DNA from: Limnochordales bacterium
GTDB lineage: Bacteria; Bacillota; Limnochordia; Limnochordales; DUMU01
Assembly: GCA_014896315.1 (NCBI GenBank)
Contig: JADBKP010000001.1
Span: 265,557-329,556 of the forward strand
Length of the DNA stretch: 64,000 bases
Direction of reading: 5' to 3'
This document shows, piece after piece, positions 26,340 through 34,669 of this stretch; position 1 is the stretch's first letter, and the number at the start of each line of letters is the position of its first letter. Position numbers and translations under genes: made by a program. Below the pieces are notes generated by a model. That model worked only from the letters and a program-made list of their open reading frames with translations. It made no database searches and was not told the origin of the DNA.

Positions 26340-27242
26340 ATGACAGGAGGATCGCCAGTTTCTCGCCCGCACTCGCTGCTGTTACCTGGTCGGCTACCGT
26401 TTCTTCCGCTGGCGGCTCTTTTGCTTTCCACAGCTTTCATTCTGCTTGCTTCTCCGCCGGCGGCAGCAGCCACTTCGGTTTCGGTGAGTTTTACCGCCAG
26501 CGCCTCGACCGAGCCGCGGGCGATCGCTATCATCCCGAACCCCACCTCCGGCCTGCTCCCCGGTCTGTCCTTAACCCTCGTGGGCGATGAAGCGGAAGCG
26601 GCCAACGCCCTTTTCCTGGGCGCCGTTGCCGCCCTCTTCGGCATCGACACGAACGTGGTGATCCGGATGGGCCAGTCAACTCCCACTCCGGATATGCTGG
26701 CAGCGTTCTACATCTCCAGCCTCTCCCGTACCCCTGTGGCCGTCATCCTCAAGGAAAAATCCAGTGGTAAAGGCTGGGCAGCCATCGCCAAGGCCCACGG
26801 CCTGCCGGCCAGCTACCATGGCAAATGGGTCACCGAACGGGTGCGCAAGGAGCACGGAAAAGGTAACGGCAAAGGCCATGACAAGCATAAGGACGACGAC
26901 GATGATGACGATCACGGCTACTACTACGTACGCAAGTTCGTCCCCTATACCGATGCCGAGTTTGAACAGATGATCTTCATCCGCTTCGCCCGCGATTACT
27001 ACGGGGTTGCGGAGGAGGATGTTCAGCTGTGGTTCGCTTCCGGCCTGGGGTACCAAGACGTTGTGCTGCTGCTGAACCTGTCACGCCGGGCGCGGGTGGA
27101 GCCGGCCACCATCATCAAGCTCCGTCGCCAGGGGCTCACGTGGACTGCTATCTCCAGCCGTTATGGCGTAACCTGGGCGGAGGTTGCCCGGCCCGTCAAG
27201 CCTTCTCTACAGTTCACCCTCAAACTCGAATGGCATAACTAG
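26340..27242 (+). CDS. Secreted protein with duplicated domain and Lys/His/Asp-rich linker
   Basis: 300 residues. ATG 26340 follows GGAAGGAGGG with 7-base spacing. The signal peptide ends near PAAAATS. A helical unit of about 60 residues occurs twice: at about residues 98-158 (FGIDTNVVIRMGQ to GWAAIAKAHGL) and 224-285 (YGVAEEDVQLWFASG to TWTAISSRYGV). Between them lies a strongly charged linker with GKGNGKGHDKHK followed by seven Asp residues and HGYYY, which could bind divalent metal. An N-terminal beta part (VSVSFTASASTEPRAIAII) precedes the repeats. Function unknown. It is divergent from the beta-barrel-like gene and could share regulation with it. Confidence 0.7.
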   Translation: MTGGSPVSRPHSLLLPGRLPFLPLAALLLSTAFILLASPPAAAATSVSVSFTASASTEPRAIAIIPNPTSGLLPGLSLTLVGDEAEAANALFLGAVAALFGIDTNVVIRMGQSTPTPDMLAAFYISSLSRTPVAVILKEKSSGKGWAAIAKAHGLPASYHGKWVTERVRKEHGKGNGKGHDKHKDDDDDDDHGYYYVRKFVPYTDAEFEQMIFIRFARDYYGVAEEDVQLWFASGLGYQDVVLLLNLSRRARVEPATIIKLRRQGLTWTAISSRYGVTWAEVARPVKPSLQFTLKLEWHN

Positions 27243-27277
27243 TCACCCTCTGGCTCTCTGCCTGACTCCCTCATCCT

Positions 27278-27308
27278 GCCCGGGCTCTGCCGCCCGGGCT
27301 TTCTTTTT
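27278..27308 (+). terminator. Rho-independent terminator
   Basis: GCCCGGGC (27278-27285) and GCCCGGGC (27292-27299) form an 8-base stem with a 6-base loop, followed by TTTCTTTTT. Confidence 0.85.
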
Positions 27309-27409
27309 GCGAGCAACTTGCAACTATGATAGGATCAAAAAGCGCCCATCCTGGCAGGATAGGGGTGCAGACAGCTCACCAATCTGGTTGTCAAGGAGGA
27401 GAAGCAAGA

Positions 27410-28033
27410 ATGGGACCGGTGAAGGTCGCTGTGATCTACTATAGCTCCACGGGAACCAACTACAAGCTGGCGCAGGCTGCCGCCGAAGCAGCCCGAGAGA
27501 TGGGAGCCGAAGTGCGGGTCCGCAAGGTACGCGAGCTTGCCCCAGAGAGTGCCATCAACAGCAATTCCCATTGGAAGGCGCACCTCGAGGCAACCCGGGA
27601 TGTTCCGGAAGCCACCCTTGATGATCTCGACTGGGCGGACGTCTACATTTTCAGTACCCCGACCAGGTACGGCATGATGGCATCCCAGATGAAGCAATTC
27701 CTGGATACGACAGGGCCTCTATGGGCCCAGGGAAAACTGGCTAACAAGGTGGCTACCGTCATGACCAGTGCCGCCAATCCCCACGGCGGCCAGGAAGCCA
27801 CCATCCTATCGTTCTGGGCGTTGCTCGCCCACTGGGGTGCTATCATCGTTCCGCCCGGCTACACCGATCAGTCGGTCTTCGCCGCCGGCGGCAACCCGTA
27901 TGGCACAAGCGTCACGGTGCCCCAGGCCGATACAGCGGGAGCGATACCCGATGAGAAAGCGCTGGCCGCTGCCCGCTACCAGGCCCGGCGGGCCGTAACA
28001 GTCGCTTCCTGGATAATGAAAGGTCAGGCTTAG
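27410..28033 (+). CDS. wrbA: WrbA-type NAD(P)H:quinone oxidoreductase
   Basis: 207 residues from ATG 27410, which has AAGGAGGAG upstream. It is a flavodoxin-fold protein with the FMN phosphate loop YYSSTGTNYKLAQ, the segment SNSHWKAHLEATRDVPEATL, TPTRYGMMASQMKQFLDTTG and a second FMN loop SAANPHGGQEATILS. The C-terminus has the family's GYTDQSVFAAGGNPYGTS. It should carry out two-electron reduction of quinones with FMN in the cytoplasm, protecting against redox stress. It stands alone between a terminator and the germination locus. Confidence 0.92.
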   Translation: MGPVKVAVIYYSSTGTNYKLAQAAAEAAREMGAEVRVRKVRELAPESAINSNSHWKAHLEATRDVPEATLDDLDWADVYIFSTPTRYGMMASQMKQFLDTTGPLWAQGKLANKVATVMTSAANPHGGQEATILSFWALLAHWGAIIVPPGYTDQSVFAAGGNPYGTSVTVPQADTAGAIPDEKALAAARYQARRAVTVASWIMKGQA

Positions 28034-28091
28034 GCGAAACCGTCGCCTGCACGAACCGATCGCGGACCCACGCCAGAATCGGGGCAGAATA

Positions 28092-29870
28092 ATGCCCATG
28101 AATGGGTGTAGATCTCTTCCTTTGCCGCTGCGCTTCCTGCGGCGGATCCTCGGAAGAAACCGGATCCCCCTGGCGCTTGCTTTGGGAGCTGCCCACGCGA
28201 CGTGGCCCGGGGACGCAGTCCGACCTGACTGGAGCGGGCCGAGTTCCGGTGAATCCGGCCGGCCCGCCACACGCTCCCAACTTGATCGAACCGGCCCTGG
28301 CATTCCGCTGTTGACCAGGATAGTCGCTGCCCTCGGCCATCCTGAAGACCTGACCTTCCGGATCCTTCGCCTGCGCCGGCAGGAGATCGTCATAGTGTTC
28401 ATCGACGGCCTGGTGAAACGCTCAACAGTCTCTCGGGCCGTTGTCATCCCCATCTCTCATTTACTGACAAACGCAAGAGACCGAGCGTGGGGTCTCGTTT
28501 CTCTCGAGACCGTCCAGAACTCAGTCGTCACAGCGACAACCGTTCACGACACTGCGGATTTGGATGCGCTGATAACATCCCTGCTGGACGGGGGCGCACT
28601 CATACTCTCCAACCTTTGGGATCAGGCGCTTGTCACGTCTGTACGCGGGTTTGAGACACGGCGGATAAAGCAACCACAAATGGAAGCAGTGACACGCGGG
28701 CCGAAGGAAGGCTTCACCGAGAATCTCCGGACGAACACGGCATTGATCAGGAGACGCCTGCGCACACCCAAATTGGTTTTCGAACGCGTGCGGATTGGAA
28801 CTGAATCGAATACTGGAGTGGTGATCGCCTGGCTGCGGGACGTAGTCAATCAGGAAGTGCTCGCGGAGGTAAGACAGCGTCTGGCCCGCATCGAGATGGA
28901 CGCCGTGTTGACAGCTGGCTACCTCGAAGAATGGCTGGAAGATAACCCGTTCTCACCCTTCCCGCAGCTTGGCCACACCGAACGGCCAGATGTGGCCGCC
29001 GCCGCCCTGCTCAACGGCCGGGTGGTGATCATGGTGGACGGAACACCGACAACCCTGCTTGTTCCCGTCGCATTGACATATCTGCTGCACGCTGCCGACG
29101 ATTACTACCACGACCCTTGGATTGCTTCCCTCACCCGCAGCCTCCGTTATGTCAGTGCCATCGTTGCTTTCTTCTTGCCGGCCATGTCAGTGGTGCTTTT
29201 CTCGTTCCAGCCGGAGCTGATTCCAACTCCTCTTCTGCTCTCACTTATCCGCGCGCGGGAGACGGTGCCCTATCCGGTAGCGCTCGAGGTAGGGCTGCAC
29301 TTTCTGATCGTCCTTACCCTTCTGGAAGCCAATGTTCGCATGCCACGTCCGGTAGGAGCGGCGCTTACGATAGTTGGGGGCGTGGTGATAGGGCGGGCGG
29401 CGATCGAATCGGGGCTGATGTCGGCATCAATTGTGATAGTCGGCAGTACAACCCTGCTTGCCACCCTGACCATTCCCACGTACAGCCTTGGGACCGCACT
29501 CCGCTGGCTGGCGCTGGCTATGGTCTTACCGGCGTCGATCCTGGGACTGGCGGGCGTTCTTTTCTCCGCGCTGGCGATTCTGATCCATCTGTGCGGACTC
29601 CGTTCCTTCGGGTTGCCCTACCTCACGCCCTATGCCCCCCTGCTGTGGGCGGACGCAGCCGATTCGGTCTTCCGCTCTCCCTTGTGGTTGTACGGGCGTC
29701 GGCGGAACCCGGATAAGGTGGCAGAGGACGGTAGTGCCATGCGCATCAGCACTCCCCCGCAACAACCACCCCGGCCGGACCAACGCCTTGAGCTGGAGCG
29801 CGGCGGGGGGCGGCCAGCGTATCCACCTGTATCGGCATCAACGCATCGGCATCACCGCTTCGTCCGGTAA
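28092..29870 (+). CDS. Spore germinant receptor A subunit (GerA family)
   Basis: 592 residues if started at ATG 28092; the site upstream is weak and the true start may be further in. A soluble N-terminal region (about 75-330) has the family's VIVFIDGLV, GPKEGFTENLRTNTALIRRR and LEEWLEDNPFSPFPQ. Several transmembrane helices follow (about 345-540), with LIRARETVPYPVALEVGL and MPRPVGAALTIVGG. A Pro-rich tail ends in His/Arg. These subunits sit in the inner spore membrane and help sense nutrients. The 3' end overlaps the convergent B-subunit gene by 19 bases. It is a paralogue of the A subunit at 31204. Confidence 0.93.
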   Translation: MPMNGCRSLPLPLRFLRRILGRNRIPLALALGAAHATWPGDAVRPDWSGPSSGESGRPATRSQLDRTGPGIPLLTRIVAALGHPEDLTFRILRLRRQEIVIVFIDGLVKRSTVSRAVVIPISHLLTNARDRAWGLVSLETVQNSVVTATTVHDTADLDALITSLLDGGALILSNLWDQALVTSVRGFETRRIKQPQMEAVTRGPKEGFTENLRTNTALIRRRLRTPKLVFERVRIGTESNTGVVIAWLRDVVNQEVLAEVRQRLARIEMDAVLTAGYLEEWLEDNPFSPFPQLGHTERPDVAAAALLNGRVVIMVDGTPTTLLVPVALTYLLHAADDYYHDPWIASLTRSLRYVSAIVAFFLPAMSVVLFSFQPELIPTPLLLSLIRARETVPYPVALEVGLHFLIVLTLLEANVRMPRPVGAALTIVGGVVIGRAAIESGLMSASIVIVGSTTLLATLTIPTYSLGTALRWLALAMVLPASILGLAGVLFSALAILIHLCGLRSFGLPYLTPYAPLLWADAADSVFRSPLWLYGRRRNPDKVAEDGSAMRISTPPQQPPRPDQRLELERGGGRPAYPPVSASTHRHHRFVR

Positions 29871-31120
29871 GGAGGGCGGCCAGCCCGGCCACCTGGAGAT
29901 ACTCCTGACCGCCTGCCGGATCGGCCCGGCGTGGCAGTACCAGCCATTATCGTCCCGGCGTCCGGCTGGAGCTGACGCTGGCGCATCCGCAGCGAAACCA
30001 GAGCTATAGCGGGAATTGCTATTTGAAACAATGGCGCGTAGACAACCCAAACATCCATAGCAAACAGGGCCAATTCGCCGGCGGTACTGTAGAGACCGGC
30101 AGCCAGTGCTCCCGCCACCAGCCCGATAGCGGCGATTACCGGTGGTAGGTGTCGGCGCTCCCTCAGATCCAGAATTTCCTGCACGCAGCTGGTGGCTGCG
30201 AGCATTATTACTGTCAGTTTGATGAAGCCGGCGTTTATCCAGACAGCTATGGCGATAGCCTCGATTCGCTGCACAACACGCCCGAGCTCGATCAGTTCGT
30301 TGACGGCAAGCCCGGGGTACAGGAAGCGGACCGCTTCGTGTACCCCCAGGACGGCAATGTTCCGGACTTCTTGCATGGCCAGGAGCAAGCCCGTGACCAC
30401 CATCGCCCAGCGCATGGGAGTGGCGGCGCGTGATGGGTCACGCAAGGATAGTGCTATCGGGATGAAAGCAACCAGTTCAGCAAAGGGAAAACTCACTGCG
30501 AGCAGCACGCCGTGGAGAAACGGCCGGTATCCTCTTTCGAAGAGAGGAAGCAGCTGGCCCATGTCGACCAGGCCCGGAGTCAGCAAGGCCAGGAGCAGAA
30601 TGAGGCCGGAAGCAATGAAAGCGATTGGGATCACCACTTCTGCCAGCCTGCCCGTCCCCTCGATCCCCTGGCTGATCGACCAGACTGCCAGGCCGACAAA
30701 GGGTACCAGGATCACCGGCGTGGGTGTCCGGGGAAGAACCTCGAGCCCTATCAGTGTGGTCATATTGCGCAGAACTGCTGCGGACCAGTGAACGAAATGA
30801 ACAAAGTAGAGCGCGGCTACAATCCGGCCGACAACAGGGCCGAAGGCAACGATCCAGACCCTGCCAGCCGGTGGCCGCTTCTCTGCTTGCTCCTGTCCGC
30901 CGGGCGGACTTCGCCTGTTTGCCGCCGCAACCCCGTCTATCAGCCGCTGCCAGAGCGCTGTGAGCACCAATCCCACACTCAGCGCGACCAGGACGGCCAA
31001 CCAGGCATCCCTGCCGGCCGGGACACCGGCCGGCAGCAGAGTCGAAGTTCCCATCAATACTCCCACTGCTAAGACGAACAGCTGCCACAGAGTGATGTAG
31101 GTAGGCCCGGTCCCGTCCAT
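29852..31120 (-). CDS. Spore germinant receptor B subunit (GerAB-like permease)
   Basis: 422 residues from ATG 31120, which has AGAGGGGGATC upstream. It opens YITLWQLFVLAVGVLMGTS and contains about ten hydrophobic helices, as expected for the APC-superfamily B subunit that forms the nutrient-binding part of the receptor in the spore inner membrane. A Gln/Lys/Arg-rich loop sits after helix 2. A basic tail ends PPYRTKR. It is transcribed opposite to both A-subunit genes and the C-subunit gene, with only 83 bases to the divergent A gene at 31204. That layout differs from the usual ABC operon. Confidence 0.92.
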   Translation of the reverse strand: MDGTGPTYITLWQLFVLAVGVLMGTSTLLPAGVPAGRDAWLAVLVALSVGLVLTALWQRLIDGVAAANRRSPPGGQEQAEKRPPAGRVWIVAFGPVVGRIVAALYFVHFVHWSAAVLRNMTTLIGLEVLPRTPTPVILVPFVGLAVWSISQGIEGTGRLAEVVIPIAFIASGLILLLALLTPGLVDMGQLLPLFERGYRPFLHGVLLAVSFPFAELVAFIPIALSLRDPSRAATPMRWAMVVTGLLLAMQEVRNIAVLGVHEAVRFLYPGLAVNELIELGRVVQRIEAIAIAVWINAGFIKLTVIMLAATSCVQEILDLRERRHLPPVIAAIGLVAGALAAGLYSTAGELALFAMDVWVVYAPLFQIAIPAIALVSLRMRQRQLQPDAGTIMAGTATPGRSGRRSGVSPGGRAGRPPYRTKR

Positions 31121-31203
31121 GTGATCCCCCTCTGCATAATTCTCACTCCCGGAGTGCAAATCAATTCCAGAATGTTTCGTTTCGCAGTAGGGGGAAGTCA
31201 CGC

Positions 31204-32898
31204 ATGCCAAAGGCGGCGTCGCCACCCCCGTCAACCGGCGAGGGGCGGGAACAAAGCATGGGACAGGACGGGAACGGTCCAGGGAAGAAGAGGCCGGCAA
31301 AGGAGAACGCCGCAAGCAAGGCCGACCATATACCGCTGGTCCAGGCCGTGGTTGCCGAACTGGGCCACCCCGAAGATCTCATGACCAGGCAGCTCCGCCT
31401 GGATGGCCAGACCGTCGAAATCGTCTTCATCGACGGGCTGGTTGACCGGACGACCATCCAGGACACTATCGTCAACAGACTGCAAAGGGAGGCGCTCCGG
31501 CGGCGGGCGCAAGTATCCCGCCGTTCAGGCATAACGCTCCAGGACGCGGAGGCGAGCATGGTCGGAACCCCCCACCTGGAACGCGTCGAGGAACTCGATC
31601 AGATCATCAACCGCTTGCTTGAAGGCGGCACTCTGATAGCCGCCGATAATTGGAAGCAAGCATTGATGGCATCCACGGAAGGATGGGAAAAACGTGACAT
31701 CACCGAGCCGGACACCGAATCGGTGGTACGGGGATCGCGAGAAGGGTTCACCGAGAACCTGAGAACCAATACTGCTCTGGTACGCCGCCGGTTGCGATCC
31801 CGAGATCTGGTACTGGAAAGGCTGCGGGTTGGCTCGGTTAGCAATACTCCCGTCACCATCATGTATCTCAAAGGAATCGCCCATGAGAGTCTGCTGGCGG
31901 AAGTGAAGCAACGGCTCGCCCGGGTAGATATTAACGGTGTGCTGGAGAGTGGCTACCTTGAGGAGTGGATTGAGGACAACCCCTTCTCGCCCTTCCCTCA
32001 AGTACAGTACACAGAGCGGCCCGACCGGGTCGCTGCGGCTTTGCTCCAGGGGAAGGTAGCCATAATGGCTGACAATACGCCCATGGCTTTGATCGTCCCC
32101 ACCACGCTCAACAGTCTCATGCATGCGCCGGACGATTACTCAGAACGATCCTGGTTGTCCTTGCCGGTTCGGCTGGTCCGTTATACAGGTCTCATATTCA
32201 CGCTGCTTTTGCCCGCCACCTACGTAGCCCTGACGTCGTACCACGTTGAACTGGTTCCCACACCTCTCATGCTCTCCCTCATACGCCAGCGCGAGACAGT
32301 ACCATACCCGTCCGTGGTTGAGGCTCTCGGAATGGAGCTGGTGCTTCAGATTCTCATCGAGGCGGGAGTACGCTTGCCGCGCCCGGTCGGTTCTGCGGTG
32401 ACCATCGTCGGAGCAATCGTCATCGGCGACGCTGCTGTTTCAGCCGGCCTGGTCTCCGCCACCATGGTCATCACCGCATCCCTGACGGCCCTGGCATCCT
32501 TCACCATCCCCGCATATAACCTGGGCGCAACAATCCGCTGGTTGGGAGTACTTCTGATCATTCCCGCCAGCATCCTGGGAATTCTGGGGTTGCTTTTCGG
32601 CATTATGGCACTGCTGATCCATTTGGCGAACCTCCGTTCTTTCGGTGTTCCGTATCTCGTCCCCACTGCCCCCATGGTCTGGGAGTCGAACCGCGAGGAC
32701 ATGCTCTGGCGTTCCTACCATTGGAGGCAGCCCTTTCGCCCGCAGTTCCTGGCGCGGCGAGAGACCCGGTCAATCGGCAGTTCCGAAGCAACGGGTCTCC
32801 AGGGCTGGAAACCACCGCAACAACCGCCGGCACGGGAGAGCAAGCACCTTGAGCTGGAGAGGTCTTATTCAGCGACAGCGAGGGGACGTACTCGATGA
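31204..32898 (+). CDS. Spore germinant receptor A subunit (GerA family)
   Basis: 564 residues. ATG 31204 follows a GGGGGAAG site. A Lys/Glu/Pro-rich N-terminal 45 residues precede VEIVFIDGLVDRTTIQDTIV, SREGFTENLRTNTALVRRR and LEEWIEDNPFSPFPQV. The membrane part has about five helices with LIRQRETVPYPSVVEAL and LPRPVGSAVTIVGA. The last four bases overlap the start of the C-subunit gene (ATGA), so they are translationally coupled. Clearly paralogous to the A subunit at 28092. Confidence 0.94.
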   Translation: MPKAASPPPSTGEGREQSMGQDGNGPGKKRPAKENAASKADHIPLVQAVVAELGHPEDLMTRQLRLDGQTVEIVFIDGLVDRTTIQDTIVNRLQREALRRRAQVSRRSGITLQDAEASMVGTPHLERVEELDQIINRLLEGGTLIAADNWKQALMASTEGWEKRDITEPDTESVVRGSREGFTENLRTNTALVRRRLRSRDLVLERLRVGSVSNTPVTIMYLKGIAHESLLAEVKQRLARVDINGVLESGYLEEWIEDNPFSPFPQVQYTERPDRVAAALLQGKVAIMADNTPMALIVPTTLNSLMHAPDDYSERSWLSLPVRLVRYTGLIFTLLLPATYVALTSYHVELVPTPLMLSLIRQRETVPYPSVVEALGMELVLQILIEAGVRLPRPVGSAVTIVGAIVIGDAAVSAGLVSATMVITASLTALASFTIPAYNLGATIRWLGVLLIIPASILGILGLLFGIMALLIHLANLRSFGVPYLVPTAPMVWESNREDMLWRSYHWRQPFRPQFLARRETRSIGSSEATGLQGWKPPQQPPARESKHLELERSYSATARGRTR

Positions 32899-34373
32899 GT
32901 CTCACCAGGCCGATGAGATTGCTGGGGGTTCTGTTGACGCTAGGATCTATGCTCCTGCTGGCTGCCGGTTGCTGGGACAGAGCTGAGATAAATGAACTGG
33001 CCCTCATTATGGCGTCAGGCATCGACTGGGAAGATGGCATGTGGGTGGCGACTGCAAGCATCGCCCAAACAACCGGCCAGCCAAGTGGTACAGGACAGGC
33101 CAGCGGCCCAACCGGTCCAAGCCGCCAGGCGTTTGTCGTCAGCGCCCGGGGGGCAACGGTAAGCGAGGCGCAACAGAATCTGCGTCTCTTTTTGGCGCGG
33201 CGACCGCGTTGGGATCACGCTTCAGCGCTGATCATTGGGGAAGCTGCAGCCAAACGCGGTATTGCCGAGATCCTCGACCTGTGGACACGCTCCGAGGCCA
33301 TGCGTACCACAACCATGATAGGGCTTGTGCGGGGAAAGGCCCAGGAGTTCATCGTGGAAGCGCAGCTGGGGATTGAAACGATGCTGGGAGTGACGTTACC
33401 CGGAATACTCCGGTTGGGCAATCCTATGGGAATAAGCGCCGTTATCACGGCTCACCGCATGATCCGGACTCTATCGTCGGAAAGCCATGCATCGCTGGTT
33501 CCGCTCTTCGGGCTGGTGGCTCAACCCCAATCACCCCCACCGGCTACCGGCGCACCACCTCCGCAAGCAACCACCGAGGGTTCACCCGCGGGAGCCCGCC
33601 AGCGCACGGCAACAGACCCTTCATCTCTGGTACAGCAAGGTAGGTATCTGCCGCCGGCAGTTCCTCTGGCCGTCGCGCAGCTGCAGGGAACCGGTATTAT
33701 CCTCGAAGACAGACTTGTCGGCTACCTGGACCTCTATGCCACCCGGGGCGTTTTCTGGGTAACATCCCCACCTAACAACGCTGTCATACCGGTATCAGGC
33801 CCGGGGCCGTCCGAATTGCCACAGTTGAGCGTATTGATAGAGGATGTACGGCGTGAGATCACCGTTTCGGCAGAGAAGGCAGATCTCAGACTCCTCGTCA
33901 CGGCCTCCCTGGAGACACAGATCCCTTTTCAACTGGAGGAGATGGGGGTGGTCGGCCCCCATGCCGTCGGCGCCGAAGAGAAATTGGTGCAGATCGCTGA
34001 GGAAGTTGCAGGACATATCGAGGGCGAGATTCGCGCCGCCCTGGAGGCCACCCAACCGCTAGGTGCGGACGTATTCGGGTTCGCCGTTATGTTGAACCGT
34101 CAACGCAAGAAGGATTGGGAGCGCATTCGTGACCGTTGGCACGAGATATACGGGCATCTACCAGTATCCATAAAGGTCGAAGTGAAGTTGGTGGAGACCG
34201 GAATGACCATCGGACCGCCCAGTACCACCGGTCTGAGAGATCAACACGCCGGCGGCTCCGAAGTTCCGGGCGACACCGGCGGGTTTGACGGCCCGGGCAG
34301 CTCGAAGTCCAGCTCTAACTCGGGTAGTAGAGCAACAAAGGGTACCGGAGGATATCCCAGATGGGTCAAGTAG
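32895..34373 (+). CDS. Spore germinant receptor C subunit, Ger(x)C lipoprotein
   Basis: 492 residues. The signal peptide ends in a lipobox LAAGC with Cys26, then WDRAEINELALIMASGIDW, the family's signature opening. Later blocks include LRLFLARRPRWDHASALIIG, GRRLF-like absent, EFIVEAQLGIE and the C-terminal VIEDVRREITVSAEKADLRL region. A Pro/Ala/Thr-rich insertion (about residues 205-245) and a Ser/Gly-rich tail are additions. It anchors on the outer face of the inner spore membrane. Start overlaps the A-subunit stop; its own stop overlaps the next small gene by 13 bases. Confidence 0.94.
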   Translation: MSLTRPMRLLGVLLTLGSMLLLAAGCWDRAEINELALIMASGIDWEDGMWVATASIAQTTGQPSGTGQASGPTGPSRQAFVVSARGATVSEAQQNLRLFLARRPRWDHASALIIGEAAAKRGIAEILDLWTRSEAMRTTTMIGLVRGKAQEFIVEAQLGIETMLGVTLPGILRLGNPMGISAVITAHRMIRTLSSESHASLVPLFGLVAQPQSPPPATGAPPPQATTEGSPAGARQRTATDPSSLVQQGRYLPPAVPLAVAQLQGTGIILEDRLVGYLDLYATRGVFWVTSPPNNAVIPVSGPGPSELPQLSVLIEDVRREITVSAEKADLRLLVTASLETQIPFQLEEMGVVGPHAVGAEEKLVQIAEEVAGHIEGEIRAALEATQPLGADVFGFAVMLNRQRKKDWERIRDRWHEIYGHLPVSIKVEVKLVETGMTIGPPSTTGLRDQHAGGSEVPGDTGGFDGPGSSKSSSNSGSRATKGTGGYPRWVK

Positions 34374-34600
34374 CCGTGACGGTTGGCTTCCTCAGCATTC
34401 TGTGGGCTTATGGTCTCTTCTCCCTCTGGCGACAGCGTGCGTGGAGGGCCCTGGCGGGGTTTGTCGCTCTTATGACGCTGGGCAGTGTTATGGCCATTGC
34501 GCTGGCCTCAGGAGTTATGGTTCTGCCCTGGTCGCAATGGCTAACCTCGATATTTAAGCCAGTAGCCGAACTGCTGTTTGGGCCGACAGTGGGGCCGTAG
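34361..34600 (+). CDS. Small two-helix membrane protein, probable germinant receptor D subunit
   Basis: 79 residues from ATG 34361, inside the end of the C-subunit gene. It has two hydrophobic helices, VAVTVGFLSILWAYGLFSLW and ALAGFVALMTLGSVMAIALA, joined by a basic loop (RQRAWR). Small proteins of about 75 residues with two membrane helices are encoded at the end of several germinant receptor operons in Bacillus (D subunits), where they modulate receptor function. Size, topology and coupling here all fit. Sequence similarity to known D subunits was not testable. A strong terminator follows. Confidence 0.75.
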   Translation: MGQVAVTVGFLSILWAYGLFSLWRQRAWRALAGFVALMTLGSVMAIALASGVMVLPWSQWLTSIFKPVAELLFGPTVGP

Positions 34601-34622
34601 GGGGAGCTGGCCGGAGTGGGAG

Positions 34623-34669
34623 AGCGGTGTTGCTGCCACGCTGAGCCTGACAGCAACACCGCTTTGTTT
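34623..34669 (+). terminator. Rho-independent terminator of the germination operon
   Basis: AGCGGTGTTGCTG (34623-34635) pairs perfectly with CAGCAACACCGCT (34651-34663), followed by TTGTTT. It may also serve the convergent hydrolase gene that ends at 34669. Confidence 0.88.
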
